Assembly: GCA_964442075.1 (NCBI GenBank)
Contig: CAYTWH010000007.1
Location: 1 to 64,000, forward strand
Length of the DNA: 64,000 nt
Reading direction: 5' to 3'
DNA from: CAYTAU01 sp964442075
GTDB taxonomy: Bacteria; Bacteroidota; Bacteroidia; Bacteroidales; CAYTAU01
The notes beneath the pieces are model-generated. The model was not told the origin of the DNA. It ran no database searches and saw nothing but the letters and a program-made list of their open reading frames with translations. Both the position numbers and the translations under genes were made by a program. Below, piece by piece: positions 32,790 through 42,372 of the stretch. The first letter of the stretch is position 1. Every line of letters begins with the position of its first letter.

Positions 32790-35138
32790 CTAAAAAGGAT
32801 ATCCAATACCAACATTTACATTACTGAAAAGATCTTTAAAGAATTTAGAACGTTCGGTAAAAATTACCATTTTTTCACCGTCAGCTTGTCGTGGATCTCT
32901 TACTTTTACGCCAAAGTCGAAGCGGAAAACAAAGAAAGAAAAATCGAAACGAGTACCAAAACCACTGCCAATAGCAATATCATTATAAAAAGTATTTAAC
33001 TTAAACAAGCTTCCTTCGCGGGTGTCGTTAGTGGTAATTGACCAAATATTTCCGGCATCAACAAACAAGGCACCTTCTATCATCCAAAAAAGTTTAAAGC
33101 GATATTCAATATTTGCTTCAAGTTTTATATCGGCAGTTTGGTAATTAAATATCTCATTGGGGTTGTAATAGCTTCCGGGACCTAAAGAACGCACAGGCCA
33201 GGCCCTGATACTATTTGCTCCACCAGAAAAATATTGTTTTATAAACGGAATTGCCGTAGAATTTCCGTAAGGATAAGCAAATCCTCCAAAAACCCGATAT
33301 GCAAAAACATTTTGCTGATACACCTGTTGATAATATCTAAAGTCAATATCCGATTTCATGTATTGGGCATATTTTCGGTTCATAACCAGATAGCTGCCAC
33401 CTTCATTAGTGGTTTTTGTTATTTTGTTGATAGTGGATAATATGTTACCCGAAGGCTCAATATTAGTTCTGAAATACACATAATTTTTTTTCTTTTTCAA
33501 ATCCTGATTGTTAAAAATAAAACTGTAGTTTGTTGATGTAATAAGATAATCTTTATAGCTGTTTTTAATATACGGATTGTCAATTCTTGCATAAAATGCT
33601 GTATCAATAACAGGAATATCAACAAGATTAACTTCAAATGGATTAACAATATGCTTTGTGTGTTTTGTTCCATTCCAGTTATAGCCAAAAGACAGACTTG
33701 CAATTGTGCGAGTGTAATTAGGTCTGTGCTGATAATTGTAAGATAAGCTTACTTTTGTTTTGGGACTGTATTTTTTTGTAAACCCATAGGATTTATTACC
33801 GGCAATAAACCAGAATTTAGGAATACTGATACTTGTTTGACCACCATATTCTATAGTATTGAAAGGTAATTCATCAATTATTTCATCATTATTTTCCGTA
33901 TCGTTTTGCAGTGTTGTTTGTTGCTGAATACCTCCATGTATTTTTGCATTAAATATTTCGGCTCCGTTAAATAAACTTTTGTGTTGATATTGTAAGTTTG
34001 CAGCAATTCCTAAATTGCCTGAAGAGTTTGTGCCTTCAAGTTCGGCAGTGTACGATTGTTTGGCAAAGGGTGTTAAGTGAATAATACAATCCAGTAAATA
34101 TTTATCTTTTGCATTTTCCGGCTCTGTAAAAACAATATTAATAAGCTTGAAATTTTTTAATGCTGCCAAGTGCTTGTATGTTTGGTCAACATTGTATTTT
34201 GCATAATAATCGTTTTTTTCAATGTAGTTTGCATTAATAATCACCTTGGGGTTTATTTTCATATTCTTTTTGTAAACAAAATTTATGTTTTCAATAACAG
34301 TAGTATCAAAATCTGCAAAGTAGTTTTCCTTTTCTTTTACCGATTGTTTGGGGTCGAAATTTGGATATATGTAAACATTTTTAATGGTGTATTTGTGGTG
34401 TTTTTCTGGCTCATAGGTTTCATCAGATATTTTTTTCATAAAGTTTTTTATGCCAACATTAATATCAACCTGATAAGAATCTAAAGCACTGTCAACTTCG
34501 TAGTAAATATATTCTTTCGAAAAATCGTAATATCCTCTGTTCTTTAGAAGTTTGGTAATTCTTTCGCGTTCCAATTGCATTATATCGGCATCAAAAAGAG
34601 TTTCTTTTTTAAGCAAAGAATTGAAAGTGTCGCGCAAAACTATTGATTCTATAATATAATCTTCAATTTTGTAATTGACATTTCTCATTGTGTATGGTTT
34701 ATTTGCTTTAACCTGATATGCTATTTCTGCTTTTTTCTTTTTGTAGATAGTTGTATCATAAACATCGGAATAATAATAACCTTTGTTTTTAAGATATATT
34801 TTAATCTGTTTGCTTGATTTGGTTTTTAAATAATCATCATACAAAACAGGTTCTTCGCCAACAATTTCGGCAATTTTTCTTCTCAATTTTTTTGAACCCT
34901 TCTTATGAAACATATTGTAAACACCCAAATGAAACCTAAATACCTCTAACATTCGTTTATTTGGTTTTTGTTTGATATAGCTTTCAAGCTCATCGGTATC
35001 TATACTTTTATCATCACACTTTAACTTGTATTTGTTAAGCAGATAATATCCTTCGGGTACGTTTTTGGTAGGACGACACGAAACAATGCCAATTAATATA
35101 ATTAGCCCAATAAGTTTATATGTATGCGATAATTTCAA
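32790..35138 (-). CDS. tamL: TamL-type BamA-family outer-membrane lipoprotein
   Basis: The 782-residue protein has a lipoprotein leader ending IGIVSC (Cys21), POTRA-like repeats (about 30-350), and a C-terminal barrel of the BamA/TamA superfamily. The surface motif RAWPVRSLGPGSY and the last strand ending IGYPF are visible. Being a lipoprotein distinguishes TamL from BamA and TamA; in Bacteroidota it works with TamB in outer-membrane assembly. The only usable start is TTG at 35136-35138, because an in-frame stop lies four codons upstream and no ATG precedes the lipobox. No tamB gene is in view. Confidence 0.85.
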   Translation of the reverse strand: MKLSHTYKLIGLIILIGIVSCRPTKNVPEGYYLLNKYKLKCDDKSIDTDELESYIKQKPNKRMLEVFRFHLGVYNMFHKKGSKKLRRKIAEIVGEEPVLYDDYLKTKSSKQIKIYLKNKGYYYSDVYDTTIYKKKKAEIAYQVKANKPYTMRNVNYKIEDYIIESIVLRDTFNSLLKKETLFDADIMQLERERITKLLKNRGYYDFSKEYIYYEVDSALDSYQVDINVGIKNFMKKISDETYEPEKHHKYTIKNVYIYPNFDPKQSVKEKENYFADFDTTVIENINFVYKKNMKINPKVIINANYIEKNDYYAKYNVDQTYKHLAALKNFKLINIVFTEPENAKDKYLLDCIIHLTPFAKQSYTAELEGTNSSGNLGIAANLQYQHKSLFNGAEIFNAKIHGGIQQQTTLQNDTENNDEIIDELPFNTIEYGGQTSISIPKFWFIAGNKSYGFTKKYSPKTKVSLSYNYQHRPNYTRTIASLSFGYNWNGTKHTKHIVNPFEVNLVDIPVIDTAFYARIDNPYIKNSYKDYLITSTNYSFIFNNQDLKKKKNYVYFRTNIEPSGNILSTINKITKTTNEGGSYLVMNRKYAQYMKSDIDFRYYQQVYQQNVFAYRVFGGFAYPYGNSTAIPFIKQYFSGGANSIRAWPVRSLGPGSYYNPNEIFNYQTADIKLEANIEYRFKLFWMIEGALFVDAGNIWSITTNDTREGSLFKLNTFYNDIAIGSGFGTRFDFSFFVFRFDFGVKVRDPRQADGEKMVIFTERSKFFKDLFSNVNVGIGYPF

Positions 35139-35253
35139 AAATATATGTTACATTCACGGCAAAAATAATAATTATAGATGGATTGTTCAATTGTTCAATT
35201 GTTTTCCTGATGTTCGGGGATAAAATAATAATTTAATTTTAGGCATTTTAGCT

Positions 35254-35276
35254 CACTTTAGGCATTTTAGGTATTT
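35254..35276. repeat. CACTTTAGGCATTTTAGGTA short repeat
   Basis: Inverted near-copies of the element lie at 58362-58387 after truA, and the half-motif TTTTAGGCATTTTAG also repeats just upstream at about 35237. The rest of the 35139-35344 gap is plain AT-rich sequence. Confidence 0.45.
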
Positions 35277-35344
35277 GTGTTATTATAAATAAAATGTAAT
35301 TTTAGCAAATTTTTTTATGAAAATTTAAGAGTTTTGTAAAACTT

Positions 35345-36106
35345 ATGACAAATAATCAGATAAAATACATTTCATCGTTAAAGCAAAAGAAATTTAGAGA
35401 TAAGCATAATAAATTTATTGTTGAGGGCGATAAATTGGTAAAAGAGCTTTTAAATTCGCATTATGATATTGAAAATATATATGCTGTTAAAGAATGGGCG
35501 GAAACTTTAGACATTGTTTCCAATAATATTATTGAAATATCTGCAAAAGAATTAAAGCGCATAAGCTTGCTTAAAACACCAAATAAGGTTTTGGCTGTAG
35601 CCGATATTAAAACTACTGAATACAACTTAAAAGACATTAGTAAAGAGCTTTCAATTGTAATTGACGATATACAAGATCCCGGTAATTTTGGTACAATAAT
35701 GCGTACAGCCGATTGGTTTGGTATTAAAAATGTTTTTTGTTCCTCAAATAGTGTTGATGTTTTTAATCCTAAAGTTGTGCAGGCAACTATGGGAGCAATT
35801 TTTAGGGTTAATATTTATTATATTAATATTGCCGACTTTATTAAGCAAACCTCAAAATATAAACTGCCTGTTTACGGTACTTACCTTGAAGGCGAAAATA
35901 TATATCAACAAAAATTTACACAAAACGGCATTATTGTTTTTGGTAACGAGGGTGCAGGAATTTCCGATAACATAAGTTCTTTAATTAATAACAAAATTCA
36001 TATTCCTTCTTTTGGTAATGCAGGTGAATCGCTAAATATTGCTTCAGCTGTGGCTATTGTTTGTTCGGAGTTTAGAAGAGGTAAGACCAATAAAGATATT
36101 GTATAA
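35345..36106 (+). CDS. TrmH/SpoU-family RNA methyltransferase
   Basis: The 253-residue enzyme has an N-terminal substrate-binding domain (FIVEGDKLVKELLNS) and a C-terminal SPOUT knot with the three family motifs: DDIQDPGNFGTIMRTADWFG, VFGNEGAGIS and IPSFGNAGESLNIASAVAI. It should add a 2'-O-methyl group to rRNA or tRNA using S-adenosylmethionine. The exact target (as in RlmB or TrmH) cannot be told from sequence alone. It stands alone, divergent from tamL. Confidence 0.92.
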   Translation: MTNNQIKYISSLKQKKFRDKHNKFIVEGDKLVKELLNSHYDIENIYAVKEWAETLDIVSNNIIEISAKELKRISLLKTPNKVLAVADIKTTEYNLKDISKELSIVIDDIQDPGNFGTIMRTADWFGIKNVFCSSNSVDVFNPKVVQATMGAIFRVNIYYINIADFIKQTSKYKLPVYGTYLEGENIYQQKFTQNGIIVFGNEGAGISDNISSLINNKIHIPSFGNAGESLNIASAVAIVCSEFRRGKTNKDIV

Positions 36107-36167
36107 CTTCTAAAAAATTTATGTAAGATTGTTTTAATGATTTGTAATTTTCGTTTAACATAATTGC

Positions 36168-36195
36168 TTGTAAAATTGTTATTCTTATATTTTTG
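36168..36195 (+). promoter_or_regulatory. Bacteroidota-type promoter of the carboxylase operon
   Basis: TTG (36168-36170), 17 bases, TATTTTTG (36188-36195), 37 bases before the biotin carboxylase ATG. Confidence 0.6.
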
Positions 36196-36232
36196 CTTAT
36201 TTTTATTTTTCAAAATCTATAAATAATTTAAT

Positions 36233-37741
36233 ATGATATCTAAAATTCTGATTGCAAACAGAGGTGAAATTGCTGTTAGAGTGATTCGCACTTGTAAAGA
36301 AATGGGAATTAAAACAGTAGCTGTATATTCTGATATTGACAGAAGTGCAATACATGTAAGATATGCCGATGAAGCATATTATATTGGACCTTCACCTTCT
36401 AATGAAAGTTATCTTGTAATTGATAAAATAATTAGTGTTGCAAAAAGGTCGGGGGCAGATGCTATACATCCGGGTTATGGTTTTTTATCTGAAAATCCTG
36501 ATTTTGCAGATCGTTGCAAATCTGAAGCTATAATATTTATAGGACCATCATCTTATGCAATTAAAACAATGGGAGATAAGATTACGGCAAGAAAAACCAT
36601 GATAGAAGCAGGTATTCCCGTTGTGCCCGGTACAAAAGAAAAACTTGAAACAGATGAGGATATAGCAAAAGTACTTAAGGATATTAGTGTGCCAATAATG
36701 ATCAAAGCTTCAGCAGGTGGGGGTGGAAAAGGTATGCGTTTAGTACGGGATGAAAACGAATTTGCTGATGCTGTTAAAGCAGCCAAATCTGAAGCAATGG
36801 CTGCATTTGGAAATGATGATGTGTATATTGAAAAATACATAGAGTCTCCGCATCATATTGAATTTCAAATATTGGCTGATAAGCATGGAAACACTATTCA
36901 CCTATGTGAAAGGGAATGTTCTGTTCAACGACGTCATCAAAAAGTAGTTGAAGAAACACCTTCTCCATTAATGACAGAAGAGCTTCGTGAAGAAATGGGA
37001 AAAAATGCTGTTGCTGCGGCTAAGGCTGTTGATTATTATGGTGTAGGAACAATAGAATTTTTGGTTGATAATGACTTAAATTACTATTTTCTTGAAATGA
37101 ACACACGTTTGCAAGTCGAGCATCCTATTACCGAAAGGGTTGTGGGAATTGACCTTGTTGAAGAACAAATTAATGTTGCAAATGGCTTAAAATTAGGATA
37201 TAAACAAGAGGAAATTGTTCAACAAGGTCATTCTATTGAATGTCGTATATATGCCGAAGATCCGGGAAACAACTTTATGCCTTCTGCCGGAATAATTAGA
37301 AACATAGTTGAACCACTTGGTTTAGGCGTAAGAACAGATGGTTATGTATATGAGGGGTATGAAATTCCAATATTTTACGACCCTATGATCTCTAAACTTA
37401 TTGTTTGGGGAAAAACCCGTGAATCAGCCATAAGAAGAATGTCAAGAGTATTAGATGAATATCAGATAACCGGCGTTAAAACCTCCATTAAATTTCTAAA
37501 GCAAATAATGATCTGTGATGATTTTGTGAAAGGAAAATACGACACACATTTTATTGAAGATAACATCGATAGTTTAATAAAAAAAGAGAGTAAAAATATA
37601 AAGTGTGAAGAAGTAGCTATGATTGCTGCATATCTTGAGTATAATTCTGTTCTCGAAAAAATTATACCACACACATCTTTTCAGTGCAAACAAAATACAT
37701 GGAAAGATCTTGGTAAAAAAAGAGGTATGTTAAATATATAA
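36233..37741 (+). CDS. accC: biotin carboxylase subunit of an acyl-CoA carboxylase
   Basis: The 502-residue protein has the biotin carboxylase layout: N-terminal KILIANRGEIAVRVIRTCKE, an ATP-grasp domain with the glycine loop GGGGKGMRLV, the carboxylate/metal segment FLEMNTRLQVEHPITE, and a C-terminal domain starting at about 330. It carboxylates the biotin of the carrier protein encoded next, using ATP and bicarbonate. The two following genes supply carrier and carboxyltransferase, so the complex is probably a propionyl-CoA or related acyl-CoA carboxylase, not the ACC of fatty acid synthesis. The protein extends about 50 residues beyond a minimal AccC. Confidence 0.93.
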   Translation: MISKILIANRGEIAVRVIRTCKEMGIKTVAVYSDIDRSAIHVRYADEAYYIGPSPSNESYLVIDKIISVAKRSGADAIHPGYGFLSENPDFADRCKSEAIIFIGPSSYAIKTMGDKITARKTMIEAGIPVVPGTKEKLETDEDIAKVLKDISVPIMIKASAGGGGKGMRLVRDENEFADAVKAAKSEAMAAFGNDDVYIEKYIESPHHIEFQILADKHGNTIHLCERECSVQRRHQKVVEETPSPLMTEELREEMGKNAVAAAKAVDYYGVGTIEFLVDNDLNYYFLEMNTRLQVEHPITERVVGIDLVEEQINVANGLKLGYKQEEIVQQGHSIECRIYAEDPGNNFMPSAGIIRNIVEPLGLGVRTDGYVYEGYEIPIFYDPMISKLIVWGKTRESAIRRMSRVLDEYQITGVKTSIKFLKQIMICDDFVKGKYDTHFIEDNIDSLIKKESKNIKCEEVAMIAAYLEYNSVLEKIIPHTSFQCKQNTWKDLGKKRGMLNI

Positions 37742-37772
37742 TTGAAAAAATCGAAATTAATACTACTATAAT

Positions 37773-38282
37773 ATGTCATTAGAAATATTTTGCGGAAAGC
37801 GAAAAGAAACAATTGAAATACTTAAAAGAAATGGGAATAAAATTACATTTCTGCTTGGTAAAACTGAATATGAACTTGATGTTTTAAAAACATCCAATGA
37901 TCAGTACTCGATTATTCAAAATGGAAAATCTCATGATATATCTGTAGTTAAAGAAAAAGATTATAAAAATTACATTGTAGATACTGATGCTAATTCTTAT
38001 AAAATTGAAATTATTGATGCTGAAAGCAGATTTAAAAAAATGAAGCAAAAAGAAAATGCAGAAGATGGAGATAGTAATATTGTTTCGCCAATGCCTGGGA
38101 AAATTGTTAAAGTGTTGGTTAAAGAAGGGCAAAAAGTAAAAGCAGGCGACCCGATAATTGTAATTTCAGCAATGAAAATGGAAAGCGAATTTAAAACAAA
38201 TATAAATGGTGTGATTGAAAAAATTCATGTAAAGGAAGGAGACACAGTTGAAGGAGGAAAAACACTTGTAATAATAAAATAA
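37773..38282 (+). CDS. biotin carboxyl carrier protein
   Basis: The 169-residue protein has a variable N-terminal region (about 1-90) and a C-terminal biotinyl domain (about 98-169) with the biotin attachment lysine in SAMKMES and the domain start SPMPGKIVKVLVKEGQ. It carries carboxybiotin between the biotin carboxylase and the carboxyltransferase encoded on either side. The intergenic gaps are 31 and 44 bases, consistent with one operon. Confidence 0.93.
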   Translation: MSLEIFCGKRKETIEILKRNGNKITFLLGKTEYELDVLKTSNDQYSIIQNGKSHDISVVKEKDYKNYIVDTDANSYKIEIIDAESRFKKMKQKENAEDGDSNIVSPMPGKIVKVLVKEGQKVKAGDPIIVISAMKMESEFKTNINGVIEKIHVKEGDTVEGGKTLVIIK

Positions 38283-38320
38283 CAACAAGTAACAAGTAAC
38301 AAGTAATAAGTAACAAATTT
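38283..38320. repeat. short direct repeat AACAAGT between carboxylase genes
   Basis: Four to five imperfect copies of AACAAGT/AATAAGT lie in a row in the 44-base gap. They separate the carrier gene from the carboxyltransferase gene within the same operon. Confidence 0.55.
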
Positions 38321-38326
38321 GAAATT

Positions 38327-39868
38327 ATGCAAAGCATTGAAGACAAATATCGCAAGTTTGAAGAAATTAATAAGCAAGCTGAACTTGGTGGTGGACAAGA
38401 TAGAATTGATAAACAACACAAAGGAAATAAGAAAACAGCACGTGAACGAATAAATGATTTGTTAGACAAAGGCTCATTTGTTGAGATAGACAAGTTAGTA
38501 ACACACAGATGTTCTAATTTTGGCATGGAGAAAAACAAAATAATTGGTGATGGAGTAGTTGTTGGTTATGGAAAAATTGATAATAGATTAGTTTATGTTT
38601 TTGCTCAGGATTTTACTGTGTTTGGTGGAACAATGAGTCGTGCAAATGCAGATAAAATGAAAAAAATAATGGAACAAGCCATGAATATGGGTGTTCCTGT
38701 TATAGGTTTAAATGATTCCGGTGGTGCCAGAATTCAGGAAGGAGTAGAAAGTTTGGCAGGGTATGCCGATATTTTTTATTTAAATACTATGGCATCGGGT
38801 GTTATTCCTCAAATTTCTGCTATACTGGGTCCATGTGCTGGTGGCGCTGTTTATTCTCCTGCAATTACTGATTTTATTTTTATGACAAAAAAATCCAGTT
38901 ATATGTTTATTACCGGACCTGATGTTATAAAAACGGTTACTCACGAAGAGGTTACAAAAAATGAACTTGGTGGTGCTATGACACATAATGCCAAAAGTGG
39001 AGTTGCCCATTTTGCTTGTGAAGATGACGAACATACAATGATGATGGTTCGAGAGTTGATGAGTTATTTGCCATCTAACAATATGGAAGAACCACCAATG
39101 AAAATATGTGTAGATGATATTCATCGTGAAGATGAAAGTTTACAAACTTTAGTGCCTGCTGATTCAAACAAACCCTATGATATGATTGAATTAATTACAA
39201 CTGTAGTTGACGATCATAATTTTTTTGAAGTACAATCACATTATGCTAAAAATATTGTAATTGGTTTTTCCCGATTAGGAGGCAGGTCTGTAGGTATTGT
39301 TGCAAATCAGCCACAGGTTTTAGCAGGATGTCTGGATATTAATTGTTCAATAAAAGCAGCCAGGTTTATTCGCTTTTGCGATGCATTTAATATTCCTATT
39401 ATTACATTTGAAGACGTACCCGGATTTTTGCCAGGAACTACACAAGAATTTGGCGGCATAATTAAACATGGTGCAAAATTGCTGTATGCTTATTGCGAAG
39501 CAACAGTTCCCAAAATAACTGTAATTACCCGAAAAGCTTATGGAGGAGCTTATGATGTTATGTCAAGTAAACACATAGGAGGAGATGTAAATTTTGCTTA
39601 TCCTACGGCTGAAATTGCAGTAATGGGTTCATCGGGAGCTGTAAATATTATTCATCGCAATAAATTTAAAAATGAAGAAGAAAAACAAAAAATTGTTGAT
39701 GATTACAATGATACTTTTGCAAACCCATATAAAGCTGCCGAATTAGGATATATCGACGAAATTATTTACCCTAAGCAAACCAGATTTAAGTTAATTCAGG
39801 CATTGGAAATGACACAAAATAAAAGAAAAAATAATCCGCCAAAAAAACATGGGAATATTCCTTTGTAG
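38327..39868 (+). CDS. acyl-CoA (propionyl-CoA-type) carboxylase carboxyltransferase subunit
   Basis: The 513-residue protein matches the beta subunit of propionyl-CoA carboxylase: GGGQDRIDKQHKGNKKTARE at the N-terminus, oxyanion-hole glycine motifs (DSGGARIQEGVESLAGY, CAGGAVYSPA) in the first crotonase-like half, and VPGFLPGTTQEFGGIIKHGA and RKAYGGAYDVM in the second. It moves CO2 from carboxybiotin to an acyl-CoA in the cytoplasm, feeding the methylmalonyl-CoA/propionate route in Bacteroidota. It is the last gene of the three-gene operon. Confidence 0.94.
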   Translation: MQSIEDKYRKFEEINKQAELGGGQDRIDKQHKGNKKTARERINDLLDKGSFVEIDKLVTHRCSNFGMEKNKIIGDGVVVGYGKIDNRLVYVFAQDFTVFGGTMSRANADKMKKIMEQAMNMGVPVIGLNDSGGARIQEGVESLAGYADIFYLNTMASGVIPQISAILGPCAGGAVYSPAITDFIFMTKKSSYMFITGPDVIKTVTHEEVTKNELGGAMTHNAKSGVAHFACEDDEHTMMMVRELMSYLPSNNMEEPPMKICVDDIHREDESLQTLVPADSNKPYDMIELITTVVDDHNFFEVQSHYAKNIVIGFSRLGGRSVGIVANQPQVLAGCLDINCSIKAARFIRFCDAFNIPIITFEDVPGFLPGTTQEFGGIIKHGAKLLYAYCEATVPKITVITRKAYGGAYDVMSSKHIGGDVNFAYPTAEIAVMGSSGAVNIIHRNKFKNEEEKQKIVDDYNDTFANPYKAAELGYIDEIIYPKQTRFKLIQALEMTQNKRKNNPPKKHGNIPL

Positions 39869-40062
39869 ATGCTAACCTTTAAGTAAGAAGAGTTTTATTT
39901 TTTTGTTAACTTTGTTAAAACAAAAAAACACTAAAGACATAATAGAAATAAAAAACACTACTGCACTTTAGTGGAGTGTTACCAGTAATTTTAAAACAAC
40001 ATCTGTGGCACAAAAATTGATTAAAGTCACAGCAAGTTTAAAATTTAAATCAACAATCAACA

Positions 40063-40560
40063 ATGAAAAGAATTTTGATAATTTTATTTGCAGTAACTAT
40101 AAACGTTTCAGCGTTTGGACAAGTTGATACTTCAAAATATGTATTGACTATAAGACAAAGCAAATATGAAAAGAAAGATACGCTAACACTTTTAGTACTT
40201 ACAACAACTTTGACAAATAATACCAATGATACTTTAAAGTATTTAAGTATGTCCTGCTCTTGGAGTGAGTTTTATTATCTTGACAACGACAAGGTGAGTT
40301 TTGAACCATCACGTTGTACCAGAAATGGCCCAATTATACTTACACTTCTGCCATATAAAAGTGTTGACAGGGTAATAAAACTTGTAATAGAACAAACAAA
40401 AGATACATCTAAATTAAAGTTCAAAATAGGTTTAAACTTATTGAAGTTTAAAAATGAATTTGATGTTTTTTATGATGAATTTAGAAAAGGAACATTGAAA
40501 AATAATATTATTTGGTCAAACGCTTTTACACAAATTAACCCGACAACTGAAGAACATTGA
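40063..40560 (+). CDS. hypothetical secreted protein
   Basis: The 165-residue protein has a signal peptide (MKRILIILFAVTINVSAFGQ) and a mature part with an Ig-like strand pattern (LTTTLTNNTNDTLKYLSMSC). Two cysteines (in SMSCSW and SRCTRNG) could pair. I recognise no family. It loosely resembles the secreted protein at 47341 in the phrase about (N/D)-x-S/T-D-(S/T) followed by a W-S/R segment. An integron-like site (40578-40640) follows its stop, suggesting a cassette gene. A TAACTTTG box (39907-39914) is about 150 bases upstream. Confidence 0.65.
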   Translation: MKRILIILFAVTINVSAFGQVDTSKYVLTIRQSKYEKKDTLTLLVLTTTLTNNTNDTLKYLSMSCSWSEFYYLDNDKVSFEPSRCTRNGPIILTLLPYKSVDRVIKLVIEQTKDTSKLKFKIGLNLLKFKNEFDVFYDEFRKGTLKNNIIWSNAFTQINPTTEEH

Positions 40561-40577
40561 TGATAGAAAAAATACTG

Positions 40578-40640
40578 GTAACAATGTATAAAAAGCATCT
40601 TTGGCTTCCACCAAAACGTATTTTATACTAACCGTTAGGC
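40578..40640 (+). other. attC-like site between two accessory genes
   Basis: Outer GTAACAAT (40578) and ACCGTTAGGC (ending 40640), and inner perfect 8-bp arms GTATAAAA (40586-40593) and TTTTATAC (40621-40628), around about 27 bases. GTTAGGC (40634-40640) fits the integron core GTTRRRY. The matching inverse core GCCTAAC (RYYYAAC) lies at 42060-42066 after the aldehyde dehydrogenase gene, so that gene is bounded as a cassette would be. No integrase gene is seen. Confidence 0.5.
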
Positions 40641-40679
40641 ATTATAAAAGAGAAGGACCCGAGAAGAAAAAAATAAAAA

Positions 40680-42050
40680 ATGGAAATTAGAGATATACTT
40701 TCACAGCAACAAGCCTTTTTTAAATCAAATAAAACGAAAAATGTAAATTTTAGAATTGAACAATTAACCAAGTTTAAAAAAGTTTTGAAAGAAAATGAAG
40801 ATTTACTTTATAAAGCAATTTACGAAGATTTTGGTAAATCAGAATTTGAAACTTATGTTACTGAATTATCATTGCTATATCATGAAATTAACAATTTTAT
40901 AAAAAATATACGAAAGTGGAGTAAACGAAAAAAGGTATCAACTGGACTTGTCAATTTTCCTGCAAAAAGTTATATCATTCCTGAACCTTTGGGAACTACA
41001 TTAGTTATCGGAGCGTGGAATTATCCATATCAACTTTCATTAGTTCCTTCAATAACATCACTTGCAGCAGGAAATACTGTGATTTTAAAACCAAGTGAAC
41101 TTCCTACCAAAACATCAGAAGTGATGGCTAAGATTATCAATGATAATTTTCCAAGCGATTATTTTTGTGTTGTTGAAGGAGGGGTTAAAGAAACAACTGA
41201 ACTTTTGAAACACCGATTTGATAAAATATTTTTCACTGGAAGTACATCTGTAGGTAAAATAATTTATCAAGCAGCAGCAAAACACTTAACACCTGTTACG
41301 CTTGAACTTGGAGGAAAAAGTCCAACTTTTGTTCTTGTCGATACAGATATTAAAATGACTGCTAAGCGAATTGTTTGGGCAAAATTCATAAATGCTGGAC
41401 AGACTTGTGTTGCCCCAGATTATGTTTTAGTTGATAAATCAATTGAGGAAAGGTTTCTTGAAGCATTAAAAAATGAAATTGAAGAATATCATAAAAATAG
41501 CGAAAATATTGATGAAAATTATTTAAGAATAATAAATACGAATAATTTTGATCGTCTTATTAAACTGATTGATAATGATAAAATATATTTTGGAGGCAAT
41601 GCTAACAGAAACGAGAGATTTATTAGCCCAACAATACTACAAAATATTTCGTTTGAAGACGAAGTAATGCAAGATGAAATTTTTGGACCAATTCTTCCTG
41701 TAATATCATTCACTAAACTTGATGATGCAATAAAAATGGTAAAAGAAAGACCTAAACCTTTGGCTTGCTATATCTATTCAAAAAACAGAAAAACAATTAA
41801 GAAATTACTAAAAGAAATTTCTTTTGGAGGAGGAGCAGTAAATGATAGTTTAATGCATCTATCAAATAGTAATCTTCCATTTGGAGGTGTTGGACTGAGT
41901 GGAATTGGGAGTTACCACGGAAAAGCAGGTTTTGATACGTTTTCTCATTACAAAAGCATATTGGATAAGCCATTTTGGATTGAGCCAAATATTAAATATA
42001 CACCTTACTCAATGAAGAAATTGAAAATAATTAAATGGCTATTAGAATAA
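40680..42050 (+). CDS. aldehyde dehydrogenase family protein (fatty-aldehyde type)
   Basis: The 456-residue enzyme has the class 3 ALDH layout: an N-terminal helical region, an NAD-binding fold (GAWNYPYQLSLVPSITSLAA, FTGSTSVGKIIY), general base Glu209 in LELGGKSP and nucleophile Cys243 in NAGQTCVAPDY. The DEIFGPILPV motif and a hydrophobic/basic C-terminal end (SMKKLKIIKWLLE), typical of membrane-associated fatty-aldehyde enzymes, follow. It oxidises medium- or long-chain aldehydes with NAD(P). It has no operon partners and is bounded by integron-like core sequences, GTTAGGC before and GCCTAAC after. Confidence 0.92.
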   Translation: MEIRDILSQQQAFFKSNKTKNVNFRIEQLTKFKKVLKENEDLLYKAIYEDFGKSEFETYVTELSLLYHEINNFIKNIRKWSKRKKVSTGLVNFPAKSYIIPEPLGTTLVIGAWNYPYQLSLVPSITSLAAGNTVILKPSELPTKTSEVMAKIINDNFPSDYFCVVEGGVKETTELLKHRFDKIFFTGSTSVGKIIYQAAAKHLTPVTLELGGKSPTFVLVDTDIKMTAKRIVWAKFINAGQTCVAPDYVLVDKSIEERFLEALKNEIEEYHKNSENIDENYLRIINTNNFDRLIKLIDNDKIYFGGNANRNERFISPTILQNISFEDEVMQDEIFGPILPVISFTKLDDAIKMVKERPKPLACYIYSKNRKTIKKLLKEISFGGGAVNDSLMHLSNSNLPFGGVGLSGIGSYHGKAGFDTFSHYKSILDKPFWIEPNIKYTPYSMKKLKIIKWLLE

Positions 42051-42135
42051 ATTATGAATGCCTAACAATGAACAAAAAAAATTGCTTCCTTATGCAGAAT
42101 AGAGAAATTAAAGTAACTTTAAACCTAAACAACAA

Positions 42136-42162
42136 ACCCCCGCTACCGCAAGCTTTGTAGCC
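42136..42162. repeat. partial REP-like element
   Basis: CCGCTACCGCAAGCTTTGTAG resembles the family of 55-87 and 45319-45374, but one stem arm is eroded. It abuts a T9SS sorting-domain relic. Confidence 0.55.
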
Positions 42163-42164
42163 CC

Positions 42165-42272
42165 GATCAAGCTGGACATGATATTAATTTAGGCACACAA
42201 CCAAAAGGCATCTACATTATAAAACTAACTACAAGCAAGGGCGTGGTGGTAGAGAAGCTTGTTTTGGAGTAA
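42165..42272 (+). pseudogene. relic of a T9SS C-terminal sorting domain
   Basis: An open stretch ending at TAA (42270-42272) reads GTQPKGIYIIKLTTSKG and ends VVVEKLVLE, the last two strands of a type A T9SS sorting domain. Nothing of its parent protein precedes it; the REP-like element does. The rest of the 42051-42372 gap holds the inverse core GCCTAAC (42060-42066) and a possible TACTTTTG promoter box at 42341-42348. Confidence 0.65.
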
Positions 42273-42372
42273 TCTTTCTTTTTTCACAAAATGATATATA
42301 AATAACCATGTCATTACTGAATTAATATACAATATTTTATTACTTTTGATTTTTAAAATTAAAATAATTATC

